A stretch of 64,000 bases of DNA, from NCBI GenBank assembly GCA_026261815.1, contig JAMPIT010000379.1, positions 21,857,001-21,921,000 on the forward strand, written 5' to 3'. A model generated the notes under the pieces. The model was not told the origin of the DNA. It was given only the letters and a program-made list of their open reading frames with translations, and did no database searches. Positions 29,001 to 44,000 of this stretch are shown one piece after another. A program made the position numbers and the translations under genes. Each line of letters starts with the position of its first letter. Position 1 is the first letter of the stretch. Origin of the DNA: Monarcha castaneiventris obscurior. Lineage: Eukaryota > Chordata > Aves > Passeriformes > Monarchidae.

Positions 29001-32000
29001 CCCTGTTTAGCCTACTGCACTAATGGCTTCCCACTACTGCTTTTCACCAAGTTCTGCTGTGGCTGTATAAGGCCTAGAGCTTGCCAGATGTATTCACTAA
29101 GTTACAAAGCGTTCTCTTCACATCTGTGTATAAAAATGTGCTCGTTGTTACATGGTAATATCCTAATGATGACAGGAAATGCACATGGGGGAGGAGAGAC
29201 TTAAGCTTACTTTGTAATTTCCATTGTTGGGAAAATTTATTTCATCTATGTTTTTTATTGTCTGTTATGGCTAACATGAGGTAAAAAAAATTGCATCTGT
29301 TTTCAGTGGAAAAAACCACTGGTCTTCTTGCTGAGGTTTCCTCTTTTTCTGCTAAAAGTTTGCTCAGGGTCATAGGGATGCCTTTTTCTGGCCTTCAAAT
29401 CAAGCGGCAAACATGGTTAGAAGGAAAGAAAGGGATTTTTCCTTGGTATTTATTTAAGGATCCTTAGGTGCACAACATCCAGGTTGAATGCACCTCGATA
29501 TACACCGCAATTTTCTCCCCAAAAGATCTGGTATTACATTATAGGTTTAACTAATTAGCATATCTATCATAAATTCCCCAATGAGAGGCTAGAATGAGCC
29601 CCCCTCCCCAAGGAACCTTCCCCTGGATGGTTCTATCTTAGTTTACAAAATGTGTTTTGGAGAGGACCTTGGGGTCTGGGGCATATTGCTCCCTAACTAT
29701 GAAACTTCTAAAATGTTTAGTCCCTCAGCCTAATAAAAAAGTCCAAGAATGTAGGCAAAAAGCACTAAGAATACAGAAGTTGTAAATAGGCATATATTTA
29801 TACAGGGGTATAAACTAAAAGGCAGAAAATAATCATGGAATCTATAGTACACTAAGCTGATATTCCAGCTCTCACAGCCTTTCTTCGAACCTGAGGACTA
29901 TTGATTTTCAAACACCTGAAAACTCATACTCTGCACTGAAACTAATGCTTTCTTAAGGTTTTATGCATGTTGGACAGTCAAATAGAAAATCTTGGTGAAA
30001 GTGATTCTTGGTCAACTCTTCTGTGCTTATTCTCACTTGAAATTTCATCCTCCATTACTTGCTACTGTCTGATTATGGAGACTGGGGTTGTTTTTTAGTG
30101 CCACTCAGCTGTCAGCTGGGGCACACATCCTCTACGTAGGGATCAGGACATGGGTTTATTTTCTATATCCTTGACTCAACACTTCTCAGCTGATGTGACA
30201 CACTGATGTCAGAGATGGCTGGAAATAGCTGTGACTGGCACAGGGCAGCTCAAGGGCTCCTCCCGGACCGGTCACAATTGCCACCCCTGTACTGAAATCC
30301 TGAAAGCTATGCCCAATTTAGGGGCTACAGCAGGGAATTGTTCTTTCTTTCTTATCAGTTTTTCAGCTCTGTCCCAAGTACCACAGGGATGTGGCTACAG
30401 CAAGAGCAGCAGCAGACCAAGAGTGACATATGCTTGAAATGTCCAGATTCTTGAGAAAATCTTCCCAAATGTGAGTAGAGGGGAAAGTGGTATGACAGTA
30501 GGGAAGAAATGAAAACCACTGCAAAGTGATCTTTGAATAAACACCATGTCTCCTCAAGACCTAAACCTGCTTTGAAATTTCTAACAGAAGGAGCTGTAAC
30601 TAAAAAAGGAGCCTGTCAGAGTGGGATGTGTGTAGCTTTTTGAGAACCGGTTTTCTGGAGACACAACAAAAATCACAGTGCCCAAGGAAATATAATTTAA
30701 GCATCTGAAAATCCTTCAGCAATATAACCATTGGATAAAGTGGAGATATGCTGTTAGAAGCAGTAGAAGAAGCAAAAGTTTGGAAGTATATACTTGTCAT
30801 TCCTCTAATTTAAGTCTTGTATACTGTCTAATTCTTAAAACTCCCCAGACAGGAGATTAATCAGAACAGTTGTGATACATTTTGTAATCTCATCACAGTT
30901 CCTTTTGTGTCACATTGCCCCTTTGCCCAGATCATCCGCAATGTAATGACATCCTTTCTTGTTTTGAGCTAACATCTCACAATTAGATTTTTGCTTCTAT
31001 GCAAAGAATTTAAAATAATTCTTAGTCTTTGCTGTTGCTGTATTTGGTCAGGTTAGTTAGATACCACTTACCATAACTGTCATGCCAAAGGCCCCTTCTA
31101 TCTTCTTTCTAGGAATAAGCTACAAATTGCTTGAGATTTTCCTCTTATTTCACAGACTTTCCAACAAAAGTTAAAGTCTCCTCTACCATGAATTTGGTGC
31201 CATGTAGCACAGAGGAATCATGTTTCCATTTGGTAAATGAATCCTGATTAGGATCTGTGTGACTTAGTTTAAAGTTATTTTCCCCACAGTTGATGAGAAA
31301 TTGATTTTCCTTGTCCTACTTCTCATTTAGCTTGCATTACCTGCTACTCCATTATTTTCTTGTAACGAAATGCTTACTTTAAATTTTCTTTGGTTAGTAC
31401 AGATGGAAGAGTCTGCATGTTGAACACTGCTAATTTGAGGATGTTTATTGTATATGTACTTTGTGTGGAGGTGCACTTTAAATTTCCTGGGTTAATGAAG
31501 CCCATTTAAACTTCACTAAATCACTTTTAATTAAACTCGACTCCTTCTCTTGCATCATGTGGTGCTAAGATTTGTTTCTAAGCTGTTATTCTTTAAGATT
31601 TTTTTTTTCTTTAAGCAATTTATCTCTGAACAATGTTGTTCAAAGTATGTTACAATAGGCCTAGGTCTATATTACTTACTCTCCCTGTAATGGGGTGGAA
31701 ATGTTTATTCCCTGCACAAGTAATAATGTCATGTGGCCTAGGAAATGAAAATCAGGCCTGCAACTCATGTACTATGCACAGTCTTGTTACTTCCTCAAAC
31801 ATATTTTGTTTAATGATAGCAAAATATGTAACATGAGAAATATAATAATAATATAGTTTTCTGATATTTTTAATTTGTGGATTTTATTTTTGTAACTTGT
31901 AATTTAAACTTGCTTGTTTAGTGATAAAATTGCAGTGCCTTTATTCTCGCCAAGCCAAAAAAGAAGATTTAGACACCTATAGAATAGTTAAAGAATATCA

Positions 32001-35000
32001 CCTTGAAACAGGCTATGGAAATACTGTGTTGAGTGTATTAATGTATGCAACAGCTGTTCAGCACTGTGGCTTGAAAGTTTTCTGTGTTAAGAGTTCAAAC
32101 AAACAGTGATAAGAAATACAATAGTTATTTCAGAAGGTTTGCCCTTTTCTAAGTTGCAATCTGCTAAGTTGCTGAGTTTAATACCTTCCTGTTTCTGGCA
32201 ATAAACACCAAATACCTGAGTTTGGTTCCATCTTTTTTCTACCACGTGACCCCTGGGAAAATTTCATAAATGTATGCTGCCTGGAAAATATCCATAGCAC
32301 TTTTTGCTGATTTCAGTTACAACCCTCTTTTTTTGCAGCACTTACGATAACTTCCTGCTAGTTACGTGGAAATAGAGTTCTTGATCTTGCAATAGAGCTT
32401 TCAATGCTTTTGTTGAGCTCTGACTCTGTGATTTATGATTGCATTTACAATCTGTGTCTTAAAAAAAATAATTTGTCTTTTCTGAATAAATTATGGGGAA
32501 TCTCTAATTCAGATAATCAATTTTCAGAAGGATATGATAATACACAAAACATGATGGTATAGCTGAGACAGATTTCAGTGAGACAGAAAAATGTAATTCC
32601 AGGCATCATGAAATGTATTGATTCGAAAACACATCCTCAGTTTTTGCTGACACTCCCAGTGTGAGTAATGCCATAGAAGCTCAAGTTCCAAGCCTAAGAT
32701 CACTCATGCTAAATTACTAGGTAAACTTGTTGTAGAAAAAACCCAACGTTAGTCACTTGCTTGGTACAGCAACAGAGATATTCCAAAAAGCTAGCTTTCA
32801 CTATTTTTATTATGCTGTCTTTATAGTCCAAAGAAGGCTTCCCTTCTTTGGGTGCAGAATGACTGAGATAGGTTTCTGCTCTGAATTGCCTGTGAAGAGA
32901 GACTATTTTTCTCCTTTACCTGCACAGGATGCTGATGGGGTTTTCGGAGTGAGCTTTAATATTCTCTTTCATGATTTTGGTACAAAATGTAGTAGTGTAC
33001 TAATGATGTTTAATAAGACATTAGATTTGGAAGATCTAAAGTAGGAATTATTCCTATGCAGGAAAACTTGAATTATTTAGTCCAAGTAATAGAAATGAGG
33101 ACAAATCTAATGCCCCATGCTGCAGACATATACTTAGAATCAAATTGTAAGAATTTCTTTTGTAAATGCTGGGATCATCAGCTGCAGGTGACAAAAGGAT
33201 AAATATCCCAGTGTTTAGCCAAAGGGAAGGTGCCTATGAGCCATACATAATCTGGCTATGAAAAACACCGGTGCAAATGTAACTGTAGGATATGACATAC
33301 TGCCAGGGAAGTAAGCATTAGTATTGGGATATAAGCCCATGTGAGAGTTATTCTGACCAGCTATACTCAAAAGGTGAATTCCCATAGGAGACACTAGAAA
33401 GTCTCTTAGAATGGCCAAGGCTACTGGGAACATGACTTTGAAAAGGACAACAAAACAGATTGAGACATAATAAGATCATTGTCTATAAGTTCAAATTTTG
33501 GTGGAGAACCATGGGAAAAGAGTCATTTGAGCTGAGAAGAAGTATTGTGAGAAGAATAAGTGTGAATGGAAGCACAGTGAATTAGCATGAGTTAAATGCC
33601 TGAAGAAAGTTTCCAAGCCTTTAATGACCCGAATTCTAGCAGCCATTTACTATGAGTGAGGAGAGGTTGAAACAAGTGTGACAGACTTCAAGATTGTATT
33701 AGCTAAGATCATGAAGACTGTTGTAGGCTGTGATTCCCAACAAAGCAAAAGAATGTATGCAGCATGACAGGAAATCCTTTTCAGCAAAAAAACTTGAAAT
33801 ATATAAAGGTTTGGGAAGTGGATAAGGGACTTAAACTTTATATTTACCACCTAATTAGTCTACTTCTTCCACAAATCTTAAGAGCTCAAGTGCTAAGAAA
33901 GTAAATTTCTAAGATAAATATATTATCTTAAAGTCTTTGAACATGCTGTTCACATATTAGATTCCATAGAATTTCAAAAAGCTCTTAATTAAATTTTAAT
34001 TTTCCTTAAGTCTTGAAACAAGTGTCTTCCTCTGACCCAACATCATTTCCTGTAATCACAGAATCATCAAATTTGGAAGAGAACTTCAAGATCATCTAGT
34101 CCAACAGTCAACCCAGCACCATCATAATTATTCCTAAACCGAGTGCCACATTCAGGTGCATGCCTGGGCCATTTATTCCAATGCCTGACCACTCTTTCAG
34201 TGATAATTTTTTTTCTAATATCTAATCTGAACCACCCTTGGCAAAGGGAAATGTCTGATAAAGACCAGTCTTTACTGATACAGATAATGTCTTTTTCTAT
34301 TTGCTGCATTTTTGAAATACTGGCATTATATTAACTTTTCTTTGCAAAAAAACAGAACAAAACACATTTTTATTTTCATTTCATTTTAGGATTGAGTTGT
34401 TCTTCACAATGCAATTTTATTTTAAACTAATGTTCCTTTCTCTTACTCTATATTTTATTACCTTTTTCATAAATTTAAACATAGTGATATCATAATATTT
34501 GGGTTGGTTTTGGTTTTACGTATATGTAAGCAAGAATGGGCCATAAGCATTTATGAGCTTTATGCAGACAACATATAAATAAATCTTTCCATTGGAATTC
34601 ATGACTTTCCCTTAGTTCAGAATCTTTGTGCAGAAATCATGCTTGTTTGGGCCTTAAGCAAGTGTTCTTGAAATAAAATGCAGAGATCATCCATTTCCCA
34701 GTTCTCATGTTGTATTCATAAAGCAAAACAGATATGGAAGTAACAGTGTTCAAGGAAGGCACTATCTTTCAGACTTATCTACTCGTATTGAACTCAGAAC
34801 AAACTTCTTGATGCAATGCAGACTGAAATCAAATAATCTAGGCTGCAGATTCCTGCTTTTTGGCTCAAATTTTTTTAAAGCAGCTTCTTTGACAATCCTC
34901 CTAATTATTCAATCACAACAATCTGTGAATCCTCTAATCTTCTTTACAGTACTCTCTAAGGAGAAGTCTGTCTCAATGCTGAACACATGGAACTCTCACT

Positions 35001-38000
35001 GAGGTACCAGATTAAAATGTGAATAAGATTTTATTTTAATTAAAAATTCTGCAGTAGGAACTATAAAAGTAGTAGAAAGAAAGCAGTATAAATGTCGAAA
35101 GTATCAATTAGCCATGAAAAAATCACCTTTCCTTAAGGTAACTGGTGATATAAAAAATTTTAATTGCACAAGCTATTTACTATGATGTGTAAAATAAAGA
35201 CAACATAATTTCTAATACTAATTGCTTTAGAACAAAGGTATAATAGTCTAAGGAAGTAATTCTAATTTATTTCCTTATCTGGAGCTGTTTGTCATTGGGG
35301 CTTTCTTATCTGTAAGTAATTAAATCTGTCTGGGGCATCTGCCACTTACCAGGAATTTTAAAAGATATTTCTTGTCATGTACGCATAATGTCTGTTACAT
35401 TCAAACACATTTAAATGCAAACTCATAACTTATTTACATAAGCCTATAATTTATGGCTATGTAAAAAATAATTTAATCAGAGTATGATCCGGTGCTGTAC
35501 AGAATTCATGAGCACAGCACAAACCCTTCTTCCTATTTTCTGTCTTTCAGTTTTTCTTTATATTCAGGGAATTAAAAGCTAAAATTAAAATGCCATAAAA
35601 TTTCCCATTATGAATGTTTTAAAAGGTTGGAAAAAAGTCTCAAATTTGAAGAATTGAATTTCCAATAGATGCTTCCATTTCTCATCTGTTTTCGTAGACT
35701 CCCTAAAATAATCATACAACCATAAGGCTGTAGAGAAGTTTGAGACATCCTGTCCCCACAGCTCAAAGCAGGATGAGGTACACCTGACAGATTCTTATCT
35801 GGCCTTTTCTTAAATATGTCTAGCCATGGCTATTCCATAATCTTCTTAAAGAATTTATTTATGTGCTTCATTTTACAATTTTTTTTTCCTCAATGCAAAT
35901 CTATTTTGGCACAATTTGTCCTATGTACTTTGAACATGGGGTAAATTGTATTGTCCCTTCTCTTTCATCTCAGTTTTTGGCCATTTGCACATTTTAATTT
36001 TCTCCCTGTTTTTTGGTTTTTTTGGTGTTTTTTTTTTTTTTTTTTAAATATTTGGTACAAGGGAAATAATTTTATGATGACTAAGAATATCAGTTAATTC
36101 TATAATTTTCAGTGTGTGTTCCAAATAAGAATTGTTTTGCTGATATTAGCTTCAGGAAGCTATACTTCAACTAGCAAAATTAGAAATGAAAGAAAGAAGT
36201 AGTGGCACAGATTCAGCTTGTGTGGCAACTAAAATTGCTCCAGTACTGGGAACCCTGACAATTACTATACATTGAGCTTCATGCCATGGCCATTGTTGCC
36301 TAGGCTAATTATATAAAATTATCTTGGTGTGACCATCTTTGTTACAAATCTACCTTCATTAGGGTAAACTGCTATATCTCAACCTGTGTAGGAGCTCACT
36401 ACATGTACCTTTCCCAGGGTCACAAAGAAACTTGGAGACAAAGTGTCGCAGCCGCCGGCCGGAGAGTAAAGAAAGACTCAGAAACAGGAATGCAGTCCAG
36501 CGAATAGATGGAATTATTTAATTAATAAAGAACGGGTTTTTATGTGTTTAGTTCTCTTAGTGTTTACCTAGATGGCAAGAGGTTATTGGACCTCTTGCTA
36601 CTAACTACCAGAGTGATTGGTCAGTTAACACATCGTTCATTCTCCTAGTCAAGATCATAACAATTCTAATTATATCTGCAGGTGCAAGATAGCAAACTCG
36701 GTTTACAGAAACCTTATCATGTTTTGCATAGTTCAGCGTGAGAAAGACAGAGCTTTCACGAACTACTGCAGAAAGCTGGAGAAATCAATCCTCTGATGAG
36801 GCTTCCTCAGCATCCATAACAAAGAACCTATTCTTCTGAGAGAACTTCCATTTACTGCTGTTTAAGACCCTCCTTTCCCCTCTTGCAAGATCCTGACACA
36901 TTCCTTTCCAAATGCAGCAGCAAAGTAGGTGTGTTCCCTGCAGACACTGCTCATCACACTTCTTCTCCTGAGTGTAATTTACCCAGGGCATTGAATAAAA
37001 CTGGGCTGCCAGATGTGTTTGACTTCTCATCTGATCCTCATATCTCTACCTGTCACTGTTTCCTCTGTTCCTCTCTGGGGCTGTACAACATGGGATGTTT
37101 TCATCCTAAATTGCTAAGATTTGGAAAAAGAGTAAATAACTGGAGACAGGGTGTTTTAATAAAATATGTTGGACAAGGTTAAACATAGGCATGAATATTT
37201 ACACTGGTCATGGAGCAATAATAACTTTTCTTTTACTAAATGATAATAAGCATTATGTCTTAGATTTATATGTCTTTTAGATTTATCAAGAAAGGCCTTG
37301 ATACATTTGCAAATGTTTAGTACAAATGTGATTTAAATAGAAATGCAATTTAAAGATAAATGTTTTACATTACATATAGTAGTGTACCTGTCACAATGCT
37401 CATTGCTTTGCTTTTTTCCCCAAAAAATTACTCAACATATAATAACAGATAACATTTTGAATAAATTATAATTTCTTTCTTTACAAAAATTTCTTCTTAG
37501 TTTGAAAAATGTTAGGTAAATGGAGGATTTACAAAAAATGCACAGAAATTGCTTCTAATTAAAGAAATCAATCAGTGGCAAAGTATGACAAGCTATACTC
37601 TTTGTTACATATTCAAAAAACCCAATTTCTTCCATTGATACAGTTAGCAATAAATATATGTGAATATTATGAGCATATGATTTGAAATAATGCAAGGAGA
37701 AAAAAAGCAGCATTTCAGTCTGTATAATGACATTCCTATCTTTTCCTCGCTTCATTTAATCTTCAATGAAAAACTTCTGAATCCACTACTTTTTAATTTC
37801 AGGCTACCTACTTGATTGCCATGCAGAGTGAGTGACATTAAATAGCAAGGGTAACTGCATCCTGCAGATCGGATAGAATTTAAAGGCTCTAGGAGAAGTA
37901 CATCTCAGCAAAGATTGCAGCAAGTTTAATCCATTTTGGTACAGGCAGCACACCATCACCTCTCTATTTAATTTGCAGGCTCTCAATGTAGTCATTTCAG

Positions 38001-41000
38001 AAACTCAAGTCCAAGAACTAGAAGTGACAAACTCTGAAAAAAAAGGCCTAAGCAGAGGGAATATAAGTGCTAAGAAAAGTATTTTTATTTTTTAACACAT
38101 TAATGTCTTTTCAGTCAGACTTTAAAAACGTACTGGATTCATTCCATCTGTTTACAATTCCAAGTTCTACAGTAATAGCTGGAAACAACTAAGGAAATGT
38201 ATTAGCCTCTCCATAAAATGTACTCGGAACTGTGTTTAATCTGGGACTTTTCGTAAGGCCCAGCACTGGCCTTGTTTTACTCCATCTGAATTTGATTGGA
38301 GTTTATTGCCATGAGTGTCATTTTCTTACATCCCTGGTGTTCCTACAGTAATCGAGGATTTCTAGACACTGCAGAGGGTTGATACTGGGCCTGTCTCACT
38401 AATGTGCTGTGATTTTGTTCTTGTGATAGGACATGGTTTCTCTAAGGTGCATCTACTTGGTGAATTGATGTGTTGTAACTAGTGGATGGCAAGCACTAAT
38501 AAGCACAGTAATTTTCTTGGTCGAGGTTATTGAGGTAAATGAAGTGCATTACTCACTAAGAACATGCTACCAGCAGGAGTTCTCTTTATTAACCTGGCTA
38601 TGCACCACATAGCAAATTGCCTCTTAATCTTTGTTTTGTTTTCTTTTCTTGCTATTAGCCAAATTAAAGAGGAAAAAATCTTCTCTATAGAAGGACTGGT
38701 AGAGTCTATTAAATAATAGGATGTGGATATGAGAAAGGCAAACCACAAGCATGAAGTTCAGTTTACCTGAACCACCCATGCTCATATTGAAGTTTGCAGT
38801 ACTGGAGTTCCCTTTTTTTTTGAAAATGTTGAAAGCTGTGTTTCTGCATTTGAAAAAGCAGAATCAGATGAGTACGCTTTCTGGGTGAGAATGCTGGGGT
38901 TTTTTTGGTGTAAATTTATTATTTTATTAAAATTTTCTTAGTGCATTTTATATTAAGATATTTCATTTGTAATAGCTAGATTCTGAAGGTGGCATATCAG
39001 ATACAATTTTTTATTCCTCTCTAAACATAACTGAGACTATGTAAGATTTTGAGATAAAATCTAAAAGCATAGGAAGTCCCAGTTACCTATTGCATTTTTT
39101 TTTTTTTTTTTTTGCTTTATGTGGTCTTGAATATTTAGCCTCCAAATATGGATTATTATTTTATGCAGTATTTTGCACAGTGGGGTTCATGATCTTTGAC
39201 TGGGGTTTCAGTGTACTGCCTTAGTATAAATAGTACATTGTAATCTCTTTGGTAATCTGGGAAGATGAAGTACTTCTACAAACTCAACAGGGCTTAAAGG
39301 CTTTTAAAAGACACAGAGGAGAGAAGAGGTCATGGAAGCTCTTTGTGTCCCTCCATTTTCTGTGATCTATGCTCTCATATGCTTTGTTTACCTTCTTCCA
39401 TACTCTACTTTTTCCAGGACTTGCTGCAACTTCTTTGTCTCATACCTTGAAGCTTTGTGCTAGTTTCTTGTTAATAAGACTCCCCTGTCTTCTATTAGAG
39501 TGCAAATGAGGTGCTGAGTGTTCTTCTGCTCCCTCATTTCTTGCTGTGAGGATACAGGGTAGTCTTAGCCCACCCTTCCAGAGGTTATTATTGCTCAGCA
39601 AATAGCTATTAATGAAAATTACCTATTGCTCTGTTACATTATCAATAAACACAGAGGGGAGAAAAAATATTTTGGCAGCCATAGCCAGTTTGTGTGCAAT
39701 TCTATCCAAGCCGTTAGGAAGCAGACATTAAATTTTTCAGTCATTAGGCTGTAATTCAGCACTTGGCACATCCATTCTTGTGAGTTTCTTCTTTGAGACA
39801 TAGTGTTCAGGTGGCTGAGACCAGTGCTGTGTCTCTCTACTCTTTATTAACATCCATCACCGTGTACTGCAATATTTTAAAAAATGAGGATGTGCTGAGA
39901 GGGAAATACTTCTCTTCCCCCCCCCCCCCCATTTATTTATTTATTTATTTATTTTCCTTTAAAAAATTTTTGCAGATAAACAGTGTCTATGGGAATTTTT
40001 AGGACCAAATGCAGTCTTTGTCAATGTTGTCATTCACTTAGCAAGCAAAAAAATATTTGCTCTTTTAAAGGAAATTTAAGAAATGTGCTGTTCCAAACAG
40101 GAAAACTGCCTTCTTCCCTCTTCCTTATTCTGTGTGTCTGAGCCTGCACAGGTGCATTTTAAAAAATTAAATGTCATAGTAACAGCAGATAAGGTGAAAA
40201 CTTTTCTATTAACATTTCCGTGAAAGTTTATGTGCTCTGGATGTATATGATTTGTGAAAAAATATATACCCACAAACCTTATTTCATTATGTATATTACT
40301 CAGAGTCAATGGGCATGCTGATGATTTCTTGCAGATCAAATAAATTTTAATTAAAGTTTGACTCCTGACAGTTTATTAGTATAAGAAAATAGTATCTATA
40401 AATTAATTGCCCTGGGGCTTCCAGCAGGACTTCCATCCACACTCTGTTGCCCATGGGCCTTTGTTGTCCACTTCAGGTCAGGCCTTGGTCACTGCCTGAG
40501 CTACATCTAGGTGTGTCTACCTCCAGTTCTCTCTGGTCCTGTCTCCCAGATAGACTTTGGACCTGTTTTGTAGCCTTGTCTCCAGCCCTGTCTCTGACCC
40601 TGTATTTTTTGCTCCTGACTGGAGCCCCTGGATGGACTCTAAACCTGGTCCATCACTTTGCCTTGTTGATGGAGCCTGTTGCTAGGATCTTGCTCTGCTT
40701 GCTGTGTTCAGACCCTGGGAGGCTGAACCTTGCTGGTAAGGACACTGCTTGTGCTGACGTTATCCTTGGCTCCCATCTCCTCTTCTCTCAGCGGGCCCTT
40801 GATGCAACCTGAAATATACCTGGGCAGAGTTTGAAATTCCAGTTAAGGAAACTACTTGTGATTTTGCCAGTCTTGGTTTCCGTAACAATATCATAGAATT
40901 GTTTGATTTCCAAGAGACCTTTAAAGACCTTTAGTCCATCCCATCTGCTTTGGGCAGGGACACTGTCCACTAGATCAAGTTGCTCAGAGCCATGTCCAAC

Positions 41001-44000
41001 TTGACCTTGAACACTTCCACCAGTGGGGCATCCACAAATTCTCTGACAAACCAGTGTCTCACCACTCTCATCACAAAAAAGCTTCATCCTCATATCTAGT
41101 CTAAATCTGCCCTCTTTAAAATTAATACCCCTTGTAGTACTGCAAGAACAATCACAATTTCTCTCAGCCTTTCCTCATAGGAGAGGTGCTCCACTTCTCT
41201 GATTATTTTCATGGGTCTCTGTAGGCTAGGTCAATGCCTTTCCTGTACTGAGGACTCCAGAGCTGGTTGCAGCACTTCTGGTGGAGTCTCAGCAGAGTGG
41301 AGTAGAGGAGGGGGAATCACCTCCCTCGACCTGCTGGGCGCACTGTTTTTGATGCAGCCCTCTGGATGGCATCCGATCCCTCCAGTATATCAACAGCACC
41401 ACACAGTTTGGTGCTGCCCAAGAGACAACATTACCCATTACTAATCTCTGTTCGAGCAGTATCCAAATATGGATTAAACAGTGACAGAGAAAACTCCTGG
41501 ACAATGGGACTCTTAGTTGACTATCCTGACTGTCCTAATAGTCCTTGATATGGCTTTGACTAATAAAACTAACATTTTTCCAAATAACTCCCAGGCATGG
41601 AAATACCTAGATATTAGCAATGAGCAAACTCTTCCAGAGGCATTTTGCATTGTTCTCGTTGGCCTCAGTGCTAGACAGTGATTTGAGCATGTTTTATTTG
41701 CTGCTTCTTTTGTAGATCACATGAAACTATTTGACTCAAATTCTCAGCTTTTCTCACATGATGAAGGCAGTTGATTTCCCTAAAAATATTCTAGTGAGCA
41801 AATTTGAGCACATAGACTCAATAAGGCAGTAACCTTGATCAGGAATGGTGTCTAAATAGACTTCCATGAACCTTAAGAAGCAATGAATTAAATTCTCTCA
41901 AAGGCACATTTCAAAAATCATTCTCCCTCCAGCTCTGTCAATCACACAACAGATCTGGTTAGTTTAGTTTCATGCCAGTGCAATGACACCAGCGTCGTGC
42001 CTTCCGGACTCTACTGCATAATTTAGTGGGTAACAGTTTTGACTGTAAATTTACCAAATATTTACTTTATTTTTAGAAGCTGTTCCTCAAATTAGACTGA
42101 CTAGGTATATCTGGATCCACACACGACTCTGAGTCAGAACACCTCTGAGAAAGCAATGTTTAACATAAATATTTTAAATTTCCATTTAACAGACAGATTT
42201 TGTTTCTACTAATATGCAACATACCCTTTTGTTTCATAAGCACATAGTAATTATGTTAACCATGGTTACAAGATTTACCAGTGGAACTGTAAGCATTGAA
42301 TAACATATTGTATGATGACAAAAAAGGGAGATTCTTATCTAGGTTTTAATTTTTGACCTACTGATTCACATTGAAGTGACTAAGTTATTTATAACTTTTC
42401 CATTATTTCTAGTCAGAGTTATTTTTAATTGCATCTATTATTTTATAGAGGCATGTGCAGTGGCATTTTGCTTGATTATTTCCAGACACAAAGTCTGTCT
42501 TAGAAAAGGGGAGGAAATAGGTAATCATCTCCGTAAATTAACTCCATGTCAGGGAAAGATTTTTCTTTGTGTCATTAGGATAATCAAAATAATAGGAGGC
42601 AAAGACAAGCAGGAGGAGTTTCTACCCTGTTCTGTATTGAGTGTATCTGTTTTTCTCCACTCAAAGTGATCTCAAGAGGCAGAAACTTCATGATGCATGA
42701 CAATAGGCCATGTGAGAGCAAAGACTTGGAGTTGACTGACTAAATAACAGCTTTGCATAAAAGAATCTGGGGGTCCTGGTGGACAACAAATCGAACACGA
42801 ATCCACATTGTGTTCTTGCAGCAATGGAAGCTAGCTACACATTCTGATTTAGAAAGACCACCAGAGGCGCACAGCAAGAGCATGAGAGGCAAAAGAAGCA
42901 TGTCAAAGCAAAGGAAAATTTAAATCCATTTAATTTTTGTAGTAAGGGTGGTCAAAGGGTGGACCAGATTGCCCAAAGAAACTATGGAAACTCCACTCTT
43001 GATTATATAGACTCACAATTATACTGAAAAAGTTTTGGGTGCCTTGATCTTACTTGGGAGCTGGGTCTAACCTCTAAATATTTTCATCAGGAATTTGGAC
43101 CTCATTCCTTCTGGAGGAACCTTCCAACCTGAGATGTTCTATGAAGACCTTGACTTTCCACAGTGACAGAGACAGTGACATGAAGTGCACACTTAACAAA
43201 TTTGCAGATGACACCAAGCTGTGTGGTGTGATTGACACACCTGAAGGATAGGCTGCCATCCAAAGGGAGGACCTGGACAAATTTGAGAAGTGGGTATACA
43301 GGAATCTCATGAAGTTCAACAAGGTCAACTACAAGGTCCTGCACCTGGGTCGGGGCAATCCCCAGTATTAATAAAGGCTGGGCAAGAAGGGATAGAGAAC
43401 AGGCCTAGGGAGAAGGACTTGGAAGTGCTGGTGGATGAAAACCTGGGTATGACTTGGCAATGTGCACTTGCAGCCAAGAAATCCAACTTTATCCTGGACT
43501 GCATCAAAAGAAACACCAGCAGGGTGAGGGAGGTGATTCTACGCCTCTCTGATCTGCATGGAGCACTGTATTCAGCTCTGAAGTCCTCAGCAGAGGAAAA
43601 TCATAGACCTGTTGTTGCAGGCCTAAAGAAGAGCCAAAAATATGATCAGAAAGCTGGGGCACCTTTCCTATGAGGAAACGCTGAGACAGTTGAGGTTTCT
43701 CAGCCTGGAGAAGAGATGGTTCCAGGGACACCTCAATGGTGGCCTTTTGGTATTTAAGGGGGGCCTATAAGAAAGATGGGGCAAACATTTTAGCAGGAGT
43801 TGTGACATGACAAGGTTTAATCATTTTAAACGTAGAGAGGGCAGATTTAGATTAGATATAAGGAAGAAATTTTTTACAATGCGAGTGGTGGAACACTGGC
43901 ACCTGTTATGCAGAGAGGGGGTGGATGCCCCGTCCCTGGAAGGATTCAAGGTCAGCTGGGATGAGGCTTTGAGAAACCTGATCCATTTATGACTGTCCCT

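Noticed and set aside
40447..40812. 121-codon open frame on the plus strand
   Set aside because: Pyrimidine-rich repeat translation (Leu, Ser, Pro, Cys-rich) with no recognisable domain; open because stop codons are rare in such composition.
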